A DNA stretch of 64,000 nt from JAAXHF01 sp965242605 (GTDB taxonomy: Bacteria; Desulfobacterota; Binatia; Bin18), in assembly GCA_965242605.1 (NCBI GenBank), contig CBDESS010000001.1:1364001-1428000 (forward strand). Direction: 5' to 3'. Under the pieces are notes generated by a model that saw nothing but the letters and a program-made list of their open reading frames with translations, did no database searches and was not told the DNA's origin. How positions within the stretch are numbered: the stretch's first letter is position 1; every line of letters begins with the position of its first letter. The translations under genes and the position numbers were made by a program. Shown one piece after another: positions 1-9,404 of this stretch.

Positions 1-2
1 CC

Positions 3-485
3 GCGGCCGGGGCGGGGATGAATCTGGCCCTGGGCTGTGACCTGCGGCTGGGCGCGGACACGGCCCGCTTTGCCGAGAGCTTTGTCAAAATCGGGCTGAT
101 CCCGGACTGGGCGGGTTTCTCGTCACTGCCCCGCCTGGTCGGGACGGCCAAAGCCCTGGAACTGATGCTGACCGGCGAGCGGATTGATGCCGCCGAGGCC
201 CTGCGGCTGGGTCTGCTGAACCGGGTCTATCCGCACCGGAGTTTTCGGACCGAGGCCCTTGAGTTTGCCCGGCGGCTGGCCGCCGGCCCGCCCCAGACCC
301 TGGCTCATATCAAACGCGGGGTCTGCCTCGGGGCCAGCGCCGGCCTGGAGGAAATCCTCAGCTATGAGCGCGACAGCCAGGCCGAGCTTTTTCTGTCCGC
401 CGACGCCCGAGAGGGCATGTGCGCGTTCCTGGAAAAACGCCCGCCGGCATTTGGCAAATCCAACGGCTCGCGCGTTTCCCCCTGA
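3..485 (+). CDS. Enoyl-CoA hydratase/isomerase family protein, 5' partial
   Basis: The reading frame is open from the window edge, so the 5' end is missing; the ATG at 18 is internal. The protein shows the crotonase oxyanion-hole segment AGAGMNLALGCD, then FAESFVKIGLIPD and LPRLVG, and ends about 125 residues later as crotonases do. The two classical hydratase glutamates are not at their usual places (Asn in MNLALGCD, Phe in AESFVKIG). The GLIPD aspartate is present, which resembles the PaaG-type isomerase branch. The expected role is hydration or double-bond isomerisation of an acyl-CoA in fatty-acid or aromatic-acid breakdown. Family assignment is firm; the exact substrate cannot be read. 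Confidence 0.85.
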   Translation, partial: AAGAGMNLALGCDLRLGADTARFAESFVKIGLIPDWAGFSSLPRLVGTAKALELMLTGERIDAAEALRLGLLNRVYPHRSFRTEALEFARRLAAGPPQTLAHIKRGVCLGASAGLEEILSYERDSQAELFLSADAREGMCAFLEKRPPAFGKSNGSRVSP

Positions 486-506
486 GCAGGGCGGCTCAGG
501 CTCCGC

Positions 507-1199
507 TCATTCGACCTCCGCACTACAGCCCAGCGGCCTCAGGCACTCAGGGCTATCGTTACGGGGGGAGTTGACGAGCGCAGACACAGCATAGGCCCGC
601 ATGGCCTCGGCCGGATAGGGCACGAGCAGGGGCAAGACCGGGTCGGGCTCCTGAACGGTCCGGTCCAGCCATCGCGCCTCGGCCTCGGGCGGCAGGATAA
701 CCGGCATCCGGTGGTGGATGGGGGCCATCAGCGCGTTGGGGCCGGTGGTCAGGATCGTACACGAATAGATCGCCTGGCCGGATTCGGCGACCCATTTTTC
801 CCACAGCCCGGCACAGGCGAACGGCTCGCCCGAGCCCAGGCTGATATACAGCGGGGTCTTGGTCGGGCCGGCTTTTTTCCACTCATAAAAGCCGTTGGCC
901 ACGATCACGCACCGCCGGCGGCGCAGGGTACGCCTGAAGCTCGGCTTTTCGGCCACTGTCTCAGACCGGGCGTTGATCAGCCTGGCCCCGACCGCCGGGT
1001 CTGTGGCCCACGACGGAATCAGCCCCCAGCGCAAAAAGCCGGCCCGCCGTTCGGCATTGTCAGCCGTGTTGATCAGCGCCAGCACCGGCTGGCCAGGGGC
1101 GATGTTATAGCGGGGGGAGCAGGACACGCCGGACAGCGAGCACCCAAAGCGTTCTTCCAGGCGTTCTGCGTCTGAGGTCAAGGCGTAGCGGCCACACAT
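507..1199 (-). CDS. SRAP domain protein (HMCES/YedK family)
   Basis: The 230-residue product begins MCGRYALT, placing the catalytic Cys at position 2, which SRAP proteins need exposed after Met removal. Further family motifs follow: RYNIAPGQ, RWGLIPSWA, INARSETVAEKPSFR, NGFYEWKK and HHRMPVIL with its conserved His. These proteins form a thiazolidine crosslink with abasic sites in single-stranded DNA and shield them during replication. A longer frame extends to 1268, but the ATG at 1199 has a GGGAGGA ribosome site just upstream and alone gives the required N-terminal Cys, so it is chosen. It is convergent with the upstream hydratase gene. Confidence 0.92.
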   Translation of the reverse strand: MCGRYALTSDAERLEERFGCSLSGVSCSPRYNIAPGQPVLALINTADNAERRAGFLRWGLIPSWATDPAVGARLINARSETVAEKPSFRRTLRRRRCVIVANGFYEWKKAGPTKTPLYISLGSGEPFACAGLWEKWVAESGQAIYSCTILTTGPNALMAPIHHRMPVILPPEAEARWLDRTVQEPDPVLPLLVPYPAEAMRAYAVSALVNSPRNDSPECLRPLGCSAEVE

Positions 1200-1389
1200 G
1201 GTCTGTCCTCCCTGTCGCCTGCCGGCAAGCTGTGCAGGTCGGATGAGCGAGGCGGAATCCGTCCCCACCCTAGCAGACCGCCTGACAAAAAATAAGAGCT
1301 GTGGAAAAGGCCGTTCAGTATGCCCGCGGAGAGGAGCGATGATTGATATGAGCTCGTTGGCACGAACGATGTGCGCTTCAGTCCCGTAT

Positions 1390-1983
1390 TGTACCCGCCC
1401 TTTTGTCCCCGGCCCAAGTTAGTCTCAGCCTGCAGAAACCTGCCCTGCACACCACCCGGACGGTTCGGTTTACGCAAAAGCATAAGCTCACCTTCTCCGG
1501 CCAGGATCGTGTCCCGGTCATCAGGCACGATGACGGCGCGGTCGTGTCTGACTCGTGGAGGAACGGCGGGCCGAGCCTGGGATTTTTTCCGGTTTGGAAC
1601 ACAAAGAAGCCTGCCCCTTTTTGCCCGGTATGTGGACACTACCGTTCATCCGGCCCTGGCCCCGATTGTTGTCAACGATATCTTCACTAAGATTTCGCCG
1701 GGCGACCGCGACTACTTCCGCCAGTCGCGGGAGTCGCGCTTCGGCGCGCGGCTTGAGGACCTCAAGGCCAGACGGGACGAGTTTCGCCCCGCAAAAGGTC
1801 CCGGGCCGACCTCGAAGCCACGCTGGCCGGCCAGGACTATTTCTTCGGGGTCTTCAACTACGCCGATATCTGTCTGTTTGGGACATTGACCCGGGTGAGC
1901 CGGGTCAGCGACGAGCCGCTGTTTGACGCCGCTGCGGACCTGCGAGCCTGGTGGGAGCGGATGCAGACCCGTTTCCCCATCTA
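1390..1983 (+). pseudogene. Decayed glutathione S-transferase-like gene
   Basis: Pieces of one GST can be read in order, but in alternating frames. Around 1480-1556 one frame gives SGQDRVPVIRHDDGAVVSDSW, the N-terminal thioredoxin-fold glutathione site. From about 1620 to 1790 another frame gives FARYVDTTVHPALAPIVVND. From 1802 to the stop at 1983 the first frame returns with RADLEATLAGQDYFFGVFNY and ends in WWERMQTRFPI. At least two frameshifts are therefore present and no good start is visible. Assembly error is possible but would need two independent events. I infer a dead GST. Confidence 0.7.
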
Positions 1984-2072
1984 AAACAGGTCCGGCTTGA
2001 CAAACAAGCCTGCTTTATAGTAGGCGGGCTCCAGGGTGACTCGAAGCCGTTCCAAAGGAAAGGGGAAAGGAA

Positions 2073-5000
2073 ATGACCACAAACACCGGCTGGGAAATCT
2101 CCCCTCACAAGATAACAGCTTATGATTTCGGTGTGCGCTGCGCTCGCCTTACGGGTCTGCTGCTCCTGTGCGGCCTGCTGCTAACGCTCGCCCCTGCGGC
2201 CAGGGCGCAAACGGCCACATCAACGCCGCGCACAACCCTCACCGTCACCACCCTCACGGACAATGCAGATACGCCGGGGTCCCTCCGCTATCAGTTGAAC
2301 CGTGCCAACGCCTCCACTTCTACCCCGACGACGATCCTCTTTGACACGGCCCTCAGTGGCGGCACCATCACGCCCACCAGTCCGCTGCGGCTCTCTGGCA
2401 ACATACAGCTCCTCGCCCAGGATGCAGACGAGCTGTCCATTGATATGACGCTGGACGGGTCACAGCTCCCCGCTGGCAGTGATGTGCTGACCATCTCCTC
2501 CAGAAACGCCACCGTTTCGGGGTTCGATATCGTCAATGTTACCTCCGCGGGGCTCTTCGTCTCATCCTCATACTCTCAGGCCTGCATGGACGCGGTAGTC
2601 GAACGATGGAGGAAGCCCGCTCCCCCGCTCCCGGTCACTGGAAGGATCACGCTTTCCGATAATGTCCTGACGCTAGCCACTTCCACAGCGGTCGGTATTG
2701 AGGTACACGAGCGCTCCTACTCGTGCGCAGCCGTGACCATCCGCGAGAATAGAATCGCGGCGGATACGTCTGAGCCGGGAAGCCGAGGGACGGGCATCGA
2801 CATTACTGTCGGCTCAAACAGTAGTTACCAGCACCTGGACGCCACCGTCTCGGCCAATACTATCACCGGGACCGGGACCGGCATCTATTTTACTACGGGA
2901 AAAGGATACGGGGATATCCATAACCTGGACGCCACCGTCTCGGCCAATACTATCACCGGTACCGGGACCGGCATCTATTTTACTACGAGAGGAGACGGGA
3001 TGGGCCACAGGATGAACGCCACCGTCTCGGCCAATACTGTCACCGGGACCGGGACCGGGACCGGCATCTATTTTACTACGGGAGAAGACGGGAATGCCCA
3101 GACGAACGCCCGCGTCTCCTCCAATACTATCACCGGGACCGGGACCGGCATCTATTTTACTATGAGAGGCTCGGCGGGTAACCAGAGCCTGGACGCCACC
3201 GTCTCGGCCAATACTGTCACCAGCACCGGGACCGGCATCTATTTTACTACGGGAAGAGGCGGGGGTAACCACAGGACGAACGCCACCGTCTCGGCCAATA
3301 CTGTCACCAGCACCGGGGACGGCATCTATTTTAATTTTACTACGAGCGGGAATTCCGACAGGACGAACGCCATCGTCTCCACCAATACTGTCACCAGCAC
3401 CGGGAACGGCATCTATTTTACTATGGGAGAAGGCGGGGATGCCCAGACGAACGCCATCGTCTCCACCAATACTGTCACCAGCACCGGGACCGGCATCTAT
3501 TTTACTACGAAAGGAGACGGGGGTAGCCACAGGACGAACGCCACCGTCTCGGCCAATACTGTCACCGGGACCGGGACCGGCATCTATCTTACTACGAAAG
3601 GAGAGGGGGGTGGCCACAGGACGAACGCCACCGTCTCGGCCAATACTGTCACCGGGACCGGGACCGGCATCTATCTTGCTACGGGAGGAGGCGGGGGTGG
3701 CCACACGACGAACGCCACGCTGTCGGACAATCGCATCACCGGAGCGCGCCATGGGATTAAGCTTCTCGGCACAACCGGCTATGTCGGGAGTCACAGAACC
3801 AAGGTCCGTGGCTCCGGCAACACGGTCATCGGCAGCGGCATAGTGGATATCTTCGCATCAGATGGTGAGAACCAGGTGAATGGGCACCTGGAGAACACCG
3901 TCTTCAACACCGCAGACCTTTCAGGCGTGAGGAAGAGGCCCAACCGCTTCACCCTGCACAAACGCCAGGCAGCCGCGCTCCCCGCCGGGGGTATCACAGC
4001 CAAGCGCCAGAACCCGGACGGCACGATCGAGGTCGTGACCGTCACCACCATTGAGGAAAAATATCTGTCCGACCCGGCCCAGGTCGCCGACCCCACACAG
4101 CGCGAGGAGGCCAAGCGTGCCCTGGCCGTGGTGTCCAGTCAGACCGACCGGCTGGACTTCGGGACCAACCCCGTCATCGTCAGCCTGATTCCCCGGGATG
4201 CGAAGGGGCGGGCGGTCAGCGGCGGGCTTGGCCAATCCGTGCGGGTGTGTTTGCCCCCGCCGGCAGACCTGTCCGGCGCGTCCGCCCTGCGGATCGTCCG
4301 TTTTGACGGAACCGTCTGGCGTCCCCTGTCCTCGCATCGGTCAGGCAGTCAGATCTGCACCAATGTCAGCGGATTCTCGCTCTTCGGCGTAGCCCATGAT
4401 CTCACGGGTAGCACGAACGGCGGAGGTGGCACGCGCAGCCCGGCTCCACCGCAGCGACGGGCCGCAGCGGCCGAGGCCACGACGCGCGGCACAGACGGCG
4501 GGGGCAGCAGTTCCATCCCCCCCCCTGGCCATTCCCCCTTGGTCGGCGTCCTGGAAAACCCGGCGGGCGGTTCCTCGCAGAGCGGCATCGGGCTGCTCTC
4601 GGGCTGGGTGTGTGAGGCCGAGGTGGTCGAGGTCGAGATCAACGGCGACAGCGTCCACCGGCTGGAGGCGGCTTATGGGACGGGCCGGGCCGACACGGCG
4701 GCCGTATGCGCCAACGACGGCAACAACGGCTTTGGGCTGCTGCTCAACTGGAACCTGCTGGGTGAGGGCGCACACACCATCCGGGCGCTGGCCGACGGGG
4801 TGGAGTTTGACCGGGCGACCTTCACCGTGACGACCACGGGTGAGGAGTTCCTCCGCGGTACCAGCGGGCAGGTGGTGGTGGCCGACTTCCCGTCCCCGGG
4901 CGAGCAGGTGCGGCTGGTGTGGCAACAGAGCCTCCAGAACTTCGTGCTGGCCCCGCTCTCGCCGGCGGCCGTGCAGTCTCTCGCTCTGCCCCCGGCCTCC

Positions 5001-5435
5001 TCCGCCGGGCCGAGCGGCGTCCTGGAAAACCCGGCGGGCGGTTCCTCGCAGAGTGGCATCGGGCTGCTCTCGGGCTGGGTGTGTGAGGCCGAGGTGGTCG
5101 AGGTCGAGATCAACGGCGACAGCGTCCACCGGCTGGAGGCGGCTTATGGGACCGGTCGGGCCGACACGGCTGATGTTTGCGCCAACGACGGCAACAACGG
5201 CTTTGGGCTGCTGCTCAACTGGAACCTGCTGGGCGAGGGCGCACACACCGTGCGGGTGCTGGCCGACGGGGTCGAGTTTGACCGGGCGACCTTCACCGTG
5301 ACGACCACGGGTGAGGAGTTCCTCCGCGGTGCCAGCGGGCAGGCGGTAGTGGCCGATTTCCCGAGTGCTGGCGAGACCGTCACCCTGACCTGGCAGGAAT
5401 CCTCCCAGAGCTTTGTGATTACGCACATTGAGTAA
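2073..5435 (+). CDS. Large secreted parallel beta-helix repeat protein, copy 1
   Basis: The 1120-residue product starts after a purine-rich AGGGGAAAGGAA site. A signal peptide is visible (hydrophobic GLLLLCGLLLTLAPAARAQ, cleavage after ARA near residue 45). Next comes a Ser/Thr-rich domain of the kind preceding right-handed beta-helices (TLTDNADTPGSLRYQLN). Ten tandem repeats of about 29 residues built on NATVSANTVTGTGTGIYFTT follow, plus a degenerate eleventh (ATLSDNRITGARHGIKL). A conserved domain (PVIVSLIPRDAKGRAVSGGL to FSLFGVAH), a Pro/Arg/Ala linker and two near-identical modules of about 135 residues starting GVLENPAGGSSQSGIGLLSG complete it. Secretion and a surface or adhesive role are inferred. 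A close paralogue lies directly downstream. Confidence 0.85.
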   Translation: MTTNTGWEISPHKITAYDFGVRCARLTGLLLLCGLLLTLAPAARAQTATSTPRTTLTVTTLTDNADTPGSLRYQLNRANASTSTPTTILFDTALSGGTITPTSPLRLSGNIQLLAQDADELSIDMTLDGSQLPAGSDVLTISSRNATVSGFDIVNVTSAGLFVSSSYSQACMDAVVERWRKPAPPLPVTGRITLSDNVLTLATSTAVGIEVHERSYSCAAVTIRENRIAADTSEPGSRGTGIDITVGSNSSYQHLDATVSANTITGTGTGIYFTTGKGYGDIHNLDATVSANTITGTGTGIYFTTRGDGMGHRMNATVSANTVTGTGTGTGIYFTTGEDGNAQTNARVSSNTITGTGTGIYFTMRGSAGNQSLDATVSANTVTSTGTGIYFTTGRGGGNHRTNATVSANTVTSTGDGIYFNFTTSGNSDRTNAIVSTNTVTSTGNGIYFTMGEGGDAQTNAIVSTNTVTSTGTGIYFTTKGDGGSHRTNATVSANTVTGTGTGIYLTTKGEGGGHRTNATVSANTVTGTGTGIYLATGGGGGGHTTNATLSDNRITGARHGIKLLGTTGYVGSHRTKVRGSGNTVIGSGIVDIFASDGENQVNGHLENTVFNTADLSGVRKRPNRFTLHKRQAAALPAGGITAKRQNPDGTIEVVTVTTIEEKYLSDPAQVADPTQREEAKRALAVVSSQTDRLDFGTNPVIVSLIPRDAKGRAVSGGLGQSVRVCLPPPADLSGASALRIVRFDGTVWRPLSSHRSGSQICTNVSGFSLFGVAHDLTGSTNGGGGTRSPAPPQRRAAAAEATTRGTDGGGSSSIPPPGHSPLVGVLENPAGGSSQSGIGLLSGWVCEAEVVEVEINGDSVHRLEAAYGTGRADTAAVCANDGNNGFGLLLNWNLLGEGAHTIRALADGVEFDRATFTVTTTGEEFLRGTSGQVVVADFPSPGEQVRLVWQQSLQNFVLAPLSPAAVQSLALPPASSAGPSGVLENPAGGSSQSGIGLLSGWVCEAEVVEVEINGDSVHRLEAAYGTGRADTADVCANDGNNGFGLLLNWNLLGEGAHTVRVLADGVEFDRATFTVTTTGEEFLRGASGQAVVADFPSAGETVTLTWQESSQSFVITHIE
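2835..3707 (+). repeat. Ten tandem ~87-bp units coding beta-helix coils
   Basis: Each unit encodes about 29 residues with the core (D/N)A(T/I)VSxNT(V/I)T(G/S)TGTGIY. Units differ mainly in the Gly/Asp/His-rich turn (for example RGDGMGHR, GRGGGNHR, KGEGGGHR) and occasionally by a TG insertion or a short expansion. The strict spacing fits one coil of a parallel beta-helix per unit. Long minus-strand frames across this array are by-products of its periodicity. Confidence 0.85.
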
Positions 5436-5436
5436 C

Positions 5437-5460
5437 GGGGACGGCCGCGCCGGCCGCCCC
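5437..5460 (+). terminator. GC-rich stem-loop after beta-helix gene 1
   Basis: Immediately after the stop, GGGG-A-CGGCC pairs with GGCCGCCCC across a short loop, a nine-pair stem with one bulge. There is no T-run, so factor-independent termination is uncertain. The same sequence follows the second copy and is part of the duplicated unit. Confidence 0.4.
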
Positions 5461-5515
5461 GCCGCTCTTCCCGCACAGGGTGATCCGAACCAGGGCTGCT
5501 CCAAGGGGAAAGGAA

Positions 5516-8500
5516 ATGACCACAAACACCGGCTGGGAAATCTCCCCTCACAAGATAACGGCTTATGATTTCGGCGTGCGCTGCGCTCGCCTTACGGGTC
5601 TGCTGCTCCTGTGCGGCCTGCTGCTAACGCTCGTCCCTGCGGCCAGGGCGCAAACGGCCACATCAACGCCGCGCACAACCCTCACCGTCACCACCCTCAC
5701 GGACAATGCAGATACGCCGGGGTCCCTCCGCTATCAGTTGAACCGTGCCAACGCCTCCACTTCTACCCCGACGACGATCCTCTTTGACACGGCCCTCAGT
5801 GGCGGCACCATCACGCCCACCAGTCCGCTGCGGCTCTCTGGCAACATACAGCTCCTCGCCCAGGATGCAGACGAGCTGTCCATTGATATGACGCTGGACG
5901 GGTCACAGCTCCCCGCTGGCAGTGATGTGCTGACCATCTCCTCCAGAAACGCCACCGTTTCGGGGTTCGATATCGTCAATGTTACCTCCGCGGGGCTCTT
6001 CGTCTCATCCTCATACTCTCAGGTCTGCATGGACGCGGTGGTCAAACGATGGAGGAAGCCCGCTCTCCCGCTCCCGGTCACTGGAAGGATCACGCTTTCC
6101 GATAATGTCCTGACGCTAGCCACTTCCACAGCGGTCGGTATTGAGGTACACGAGCGCTCCTACTCGTGCGCAGCCGTGACCATCCGCGAGAATAGAATCG
6201 CGGCGGATACGTCTGAGCCGGGAAGCCGAGGGACGGGCATCGACATTACTGTCGGCTCAAACAGTGGTGGCCATAGCCTGGACGCCACCGTCTCGGCCAA
6301 TACTGTCACCAACACCGGGACCGGCATCTATTTTACTACGAGAGGAGGCGGGGGTGGCCACAGGATGAACGCCACCGTCTCGGCCAATACTATCACCGGC
6401 ACCGGGACCGGCATCTATTTTACTACGAGAGGAGGCGGGGGTAGCCACAGGATGAACGCCACCGTCTCCACCAATACTGTCACCAGCACCGGGACCGGCA
6501 TCTACATCAAGGGAGACGGGGGGGGCCATAAGATGAACGCCACCGTCTCCACCAATACTGTCACCAGCACCGGGACCGGCATCCACATCAAGGGAGATGG
6601 GGGGGGCCATAGGACGAACGCCACCGTCTCGGCCAATACTGTCACCAGCACCGGGACCGGCATCCACATCAAGGGAGACGGGGGGGGCCATAAGATGAAC
6701 GCCACCGTCTCGGCCAATACTGTCACCAGCACCGGGACCGGCATCTACATCAAGGAAGACGGGGGTGGCTATAGGATGAACGCCATCGTCTCGGCCAATA
6801 CTGTCACCAGCACCGGGACCGGCATCCACATCAAGGGAGACGGGGGTAGCCACAGGACGAACGTCACGCTGTCGGACAATCGCATCACCGGAGCGCGCCA
6901 TGGGATTAAGCTTATCGGCGCAACCGGCGGCGGGCGCAGCAGGACGGACGCCACCGTGTCCGCCAATATCATAACAGGAACAGCGCGCTATGGGATTAAG
7001 CTTATCGGCGCAACCGGCTACGTCGGGGGTCACATAACCACGGTCCGTGGCTCCGGCAACACGGTCATCGGCAGCGGCATAGTGGATATCTTCGCATCAG
7101 ACAGACAAGTGGAAGCGGGTGGGAGTAACAAGGTGAACGGGCACCTGGAGAACACCGTCTTCAACACCGCAGACCTTTCAGGCGTGGGGAAGAGGCCCAA
7201 CCGCTTCACCCTGCACAAACGCCAGGCAGCCGCGCTCCCCGCCGGGGGCATCACAGCCAAGCGCCAGAACCCGGACGGCACGATCGAGGTCGTGACCGTT
7301 ACCACCATTGAGGAAGAATATCTGTCCGACCCGGCCCAGGTCGCCGACCCCACACAGCGCGAGGAGGCCAAGCGTGCCCTGGCCGTGGTGTCCAGTCAGA
7401 CCGACCGGCTGGACTTCGGGACCAACCCCGTCATCGTCAGCCTGATTCCCCGGGATGCGAAGGGGCGGGCGGTCAGCGGCGGGCTTGGCCAATCCGTGCG
7501 GGTGTGTTTGCCCCCGCCGGCAGACCTGTCCGGCGCGTCCGCCCTGCGGATCGTCCGTTTTGACGGAACCGTCTGGCGTCCCCTGTCCTCGCATCGGTCA
7601 GGCAGTCAGATCTGCACCAATGTCAGCGGATTCTCGCTCTTCGGCGTAGCCCATGCTCCCACGGGCGGCACGAACGGCGGAGGTGGCACGCGCAGCCCGG
7701 CCCCGCCGCAGCGACGGGCCGCAGCGGCCGAGGGTAGCACGAACGGCGGAGGTGGCACGCGCAGCCCGGCCCCGCCGCAGCGACGGGCCGCAGCGGCCGA
7801 GGCCACGACGCGCGGCACAGACGGCGGGGGCAGCAGTTCCATCCCCCCCCCTGGCCATTCCCCCTTGGTCGGCGTCCTGGAAAACCCGGCGGGCGGTTCC
7901 TCGCAGAGCGGCATCGGGCTGCTCTCGGGCTGGGTGTGTGAGGCCGAGGTGGTCGAGGTCGAGATCAACGGCGACAGCACTCACCGGCTGGAGGCGGCTT
8001 ATGGGACGGGCCGGGCCGACACGGCGGCCGTATGCGCCAACGACGGCAACAACGGCTTTGGGCTGCTGCTCAACTGGAACCTGCTGGGTGAGGGCGCACA
8101 CACCATCCGGGCGCTGGCCGACGGGGTGGAGTTTGACCGGGCGACCTTCACCGTGACGACCACGGGTGAGGAGTTCCTCCGCGGTACCAGCGGGCAGGTG
8201 GTGGTGGCCGACTTCCCGTCCCCGGGCGAGCAGGTGCGGCTGGTGTGGCAACAGAGCCTCCAGAACTTCGTGCTGGCCCCGCTCTCGCCGGCGGCCGTGC
8301 AGTCTCTCGCTCTGCCCCCGGCCTCCTCCGCCGGGCCGAGCGGCGTCCTGGAAAACCCGGCGGGCGGTTCCTCGCAGAGTGGCATCGGGCTGCTCTCGGG
8401 CTGGGTGTGTGAGGCCGAGGTGGTCGAGGTCGAGATCAACGGCGACAGCGTCCACCGGCTGGAGGCGGCTTATGGGACCGGTCGGGCCGACACGGCTGAT

Positions 8501-8761
8501 GTTTGCGCCAACGACGGCAACAACGGCTTTGGGCTGCTGCTCAACTGGAACCTGCTGGGCGAGGGCGCACACACCGTGCGGGTGCTGGCCGACGGGGTCG
8601 AGTTTGACCGGGCGACCTTCACCGTGACGACCACGGGTGAGGAGTTCCTCCGCGGTGCCAGCGGGCAGGCGGTAGTGGCCGATTTCCCGAGTGCTGGCGA
8701 GACCGTCACCCTGACCTGGCAGGAATCCTCCCAGAGCTTTGTGATTACGCACATTGAGTAA
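5516..8761 (+). CDS. Large secreted parallel beta-helix repeat protein, copy 2
   Basis: The 1081-residue product is a near-identical duplicate of the gene upstream, including the leader from the AGGGGAAAGG site onward. An upstream ATG at 5480 is open, but the ATG at 5516 matches the start of copy 1 and has the ribosome site. It has the same signal peptide and N-terminal domain. The helix carries seven regular units, several with the variant turn GIHIKGDGGGHK instead of IYFTT, and two degenerate ones. The Pro/Arg linker contains a 23-residue segment (core GGGGTRSPAPPQRRAAAAE) duplicated in tandem at about 7672-7800. Two Cys-bearing C-terminal modules end the protein as in copy 1. The repeat region is the main difference between copies, suggesting diversification of the exposed helix face. 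Confidence 0.85.
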   Translation: MTTNTGWEISPHKITAYDFGVRCARLTGLLLLCGLLLTLVPAARAQTATSTPRTTLTVTTLTDNADTPGSLRYQLNRANASTSTPTTILFDTALSGGTITPTSPLRLSGNIQLLAQDADELSIDMTLDGSQLPAGSDVLTISSRNATVSGFDIVNVTSAGLFVSSSYSQVCMDAVVKRWRKPALPLPVTGRITLSDNVLTLATSTAVGIEVHERSYSCAAVTIRENRIAADTSEPGSRGTGIDITVGSNSGGHSLDATVSANTVTNTGTGIYFTTRGGGGGHRMNATVSANTITGTGTGIYFTTRGGGGSHRMNATVSTNTVTSTGTGIYIKGDGGGHKMNATVSTNTVTSTGTGIHIKGDGGGHRTNATVSANTVTSTGTGIHIKGDGGGHKMNATVSANTVTSTGTGIYIKEDGGGYRMNAIVSANTVTSTGTGIHIKGDGGSHRTNVTLSDNRITGARHGIKLIGATGGGRSRTDATVSANIITGTARYGIKLIGATGYVGGHITTVRGSGNTVIGSGIVDIFASDRQVEAGGSNKVNGHLENTVFNTADLSGVGKRPNRFTLHKRQAAALPAGGITAKRQNPDGTIEVVTVTTIEEEYLSDPAQVADPTQREEAKRALAVVSSQTDRLDFGTNPVIVSLIPRDAKGRAVSGGLGQSVRVCLPPPADLSGASALRIVRFDGTVWRPLSSHRSGSQICTNVSGFSLFGVAHAPTGGTNGGGGTRSPAPPQRRAAAAEGSTNGGGGTRSPAPPQRRAAAAEATTRGTDGGGSSSIPPPGHSPLVGVLENPAGGSSQSGIGLLSGWVCEAEVVEVEINGDSTHRLEAAYGTGRADTAAVCANDGNNGFGLLLNWNLLGEGAHTIRALADGVEFDRATFTVTTTGEEFLRGTSGQVVVADFPSPGEQVRLVWQQSLQNFVLAPLSPAAVQSLALPPASSAGPSGVLENPAGGSSQSGIGLLSGWVCEAEVVEVEINGDSVHRLEAAYGTGRADTADVCANDGNNGFGLLLNWNLLGEGAHTVRVLADGVEFDRATFTVTTTGEEFLRGASGQAVVADFPSAGETVTLTWQESSQSFVITHIE
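6278..6856 (+). repeat. Seven tandem ~81-87-bp units coding beta-helix coils
   Basis: These are the units of copy 2, about 27-29 residues each. The first two keep IYFTTRGGGG; the later five use the shorter I(Y/H)IK(G/E)DGGGH turn and are almost identical to each other at the DNA level, which points to recent unit amplification inside this gene. Confidence 0.85.
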
Positions 8762-8762
8762 C

Positions 8763-8786
8763 GGGGACGGCCGCGCCGGCCGCCCC
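8763..8786 (+). terminator. GC-rich stem-loop after beta-helix gene 2
   Basis: This is a second copy of the GGGGACGGCC/GGCCGCCCC stem found after copy 1, again right behind the stop and without a T-run. Identity with the first copy continues to about 8800, marking the right end of the duplicated segment. Confidence 0.4.
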
Positions 8787-8826
8787 GCCGCTCTTCCCGC
8801 GGCTTGACATTCCAGGCGGCCCAGCC

Positions 8827-9292
8827 TTGCATATCTCCACGAGCACGCTGCTTGTCGCCTGGATCGTCATCCTGACCGGGCTGCTCCTGCCCCGCCCGAC
8901 CGGAGCGGTGGAGGCAACGCCGGCCTTGACCGACCGGGAGATCGCCGAGTGCTTGGCGCGGCTTGAAGAGGGGCAGGCCGGACGACGCGCTGATATGAAG
9001 CAACTCCGGGAAGACATGACCGGGAATTCGTCCGGCAGTTCCGATTGACCCTGGCCCTGCTGGCCGCCTTTGCCGCCCTGGCAGCGGCCATTATCGGCTT
9101 TGCCCTGTGGGACCGGTGGACCATGCTGCGGCCCCGAAGTTGAAGAACCGTTCTGAGCGCAGCGTCCGCAGCCTGGAGGAAGATATCGGCAGCAATCGGC
9201 AGCGGCTGGACGCCCTGGTTGAAGCCTTCCGGGCGTTGGGTCAGCACAACCCCGAAGTGGCTGGCGTCCTCCGTCAGTTTCACTTGCTGTAA
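8827..9292 (+). pseudogene. Frameshifted small membrane/coiled-coil protein gene
   Basis: Three consecutive segments in different frames add up to one small protein. The first is a signal-like start (MHISTSTLLVAWIVILTGLL) followed by an acidic helix ending LREDMT near 9018. The next frame gives REFVRQFRLTLALLAAFAAL and a clear transmembrane helix ending FALWDRWTMLRP. A third frame from about 9130 gives a charged coiled-coil (RSVRSLEEDIGSNRQRLDAL) ending RQFHLL. Two single-base indels (near 9020 and 9130) explain the breaks. A TTGACA hexamer lies at 8804. The architecture resembles the intact mini-proteins near 39.5 and 43.2 kb, though sequence similarity is weak. Confidence 0.55.
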
Positions 9293-9404
9293 GCCCTCTC
9301 TTCGGGCGCAGGCCCTGGCCCCGCGCCTCTCATTGCCGAGCCGGCCATTTGGTGCTAAGGAAGAATCATCATCATGTCTGTCAGACAGCAAAGGAGGAAG
9401 TAGT

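Noticed and set aside
2814..3794. 326-codon minus-strand repetitive frame (GPGPGDSIGRDGGV units)
   Set aside because: It is produced by the 87-bp periodicity of the beta-helix repeats on the other strand; no ribosome site or signal supports it.
4341..5525. 394-codon minus-strand frame and its twin at 7598-8752
   Set aside because: They are antisense to the duplicated C-terminal modules and appear twice only because that DNA is duplicated.
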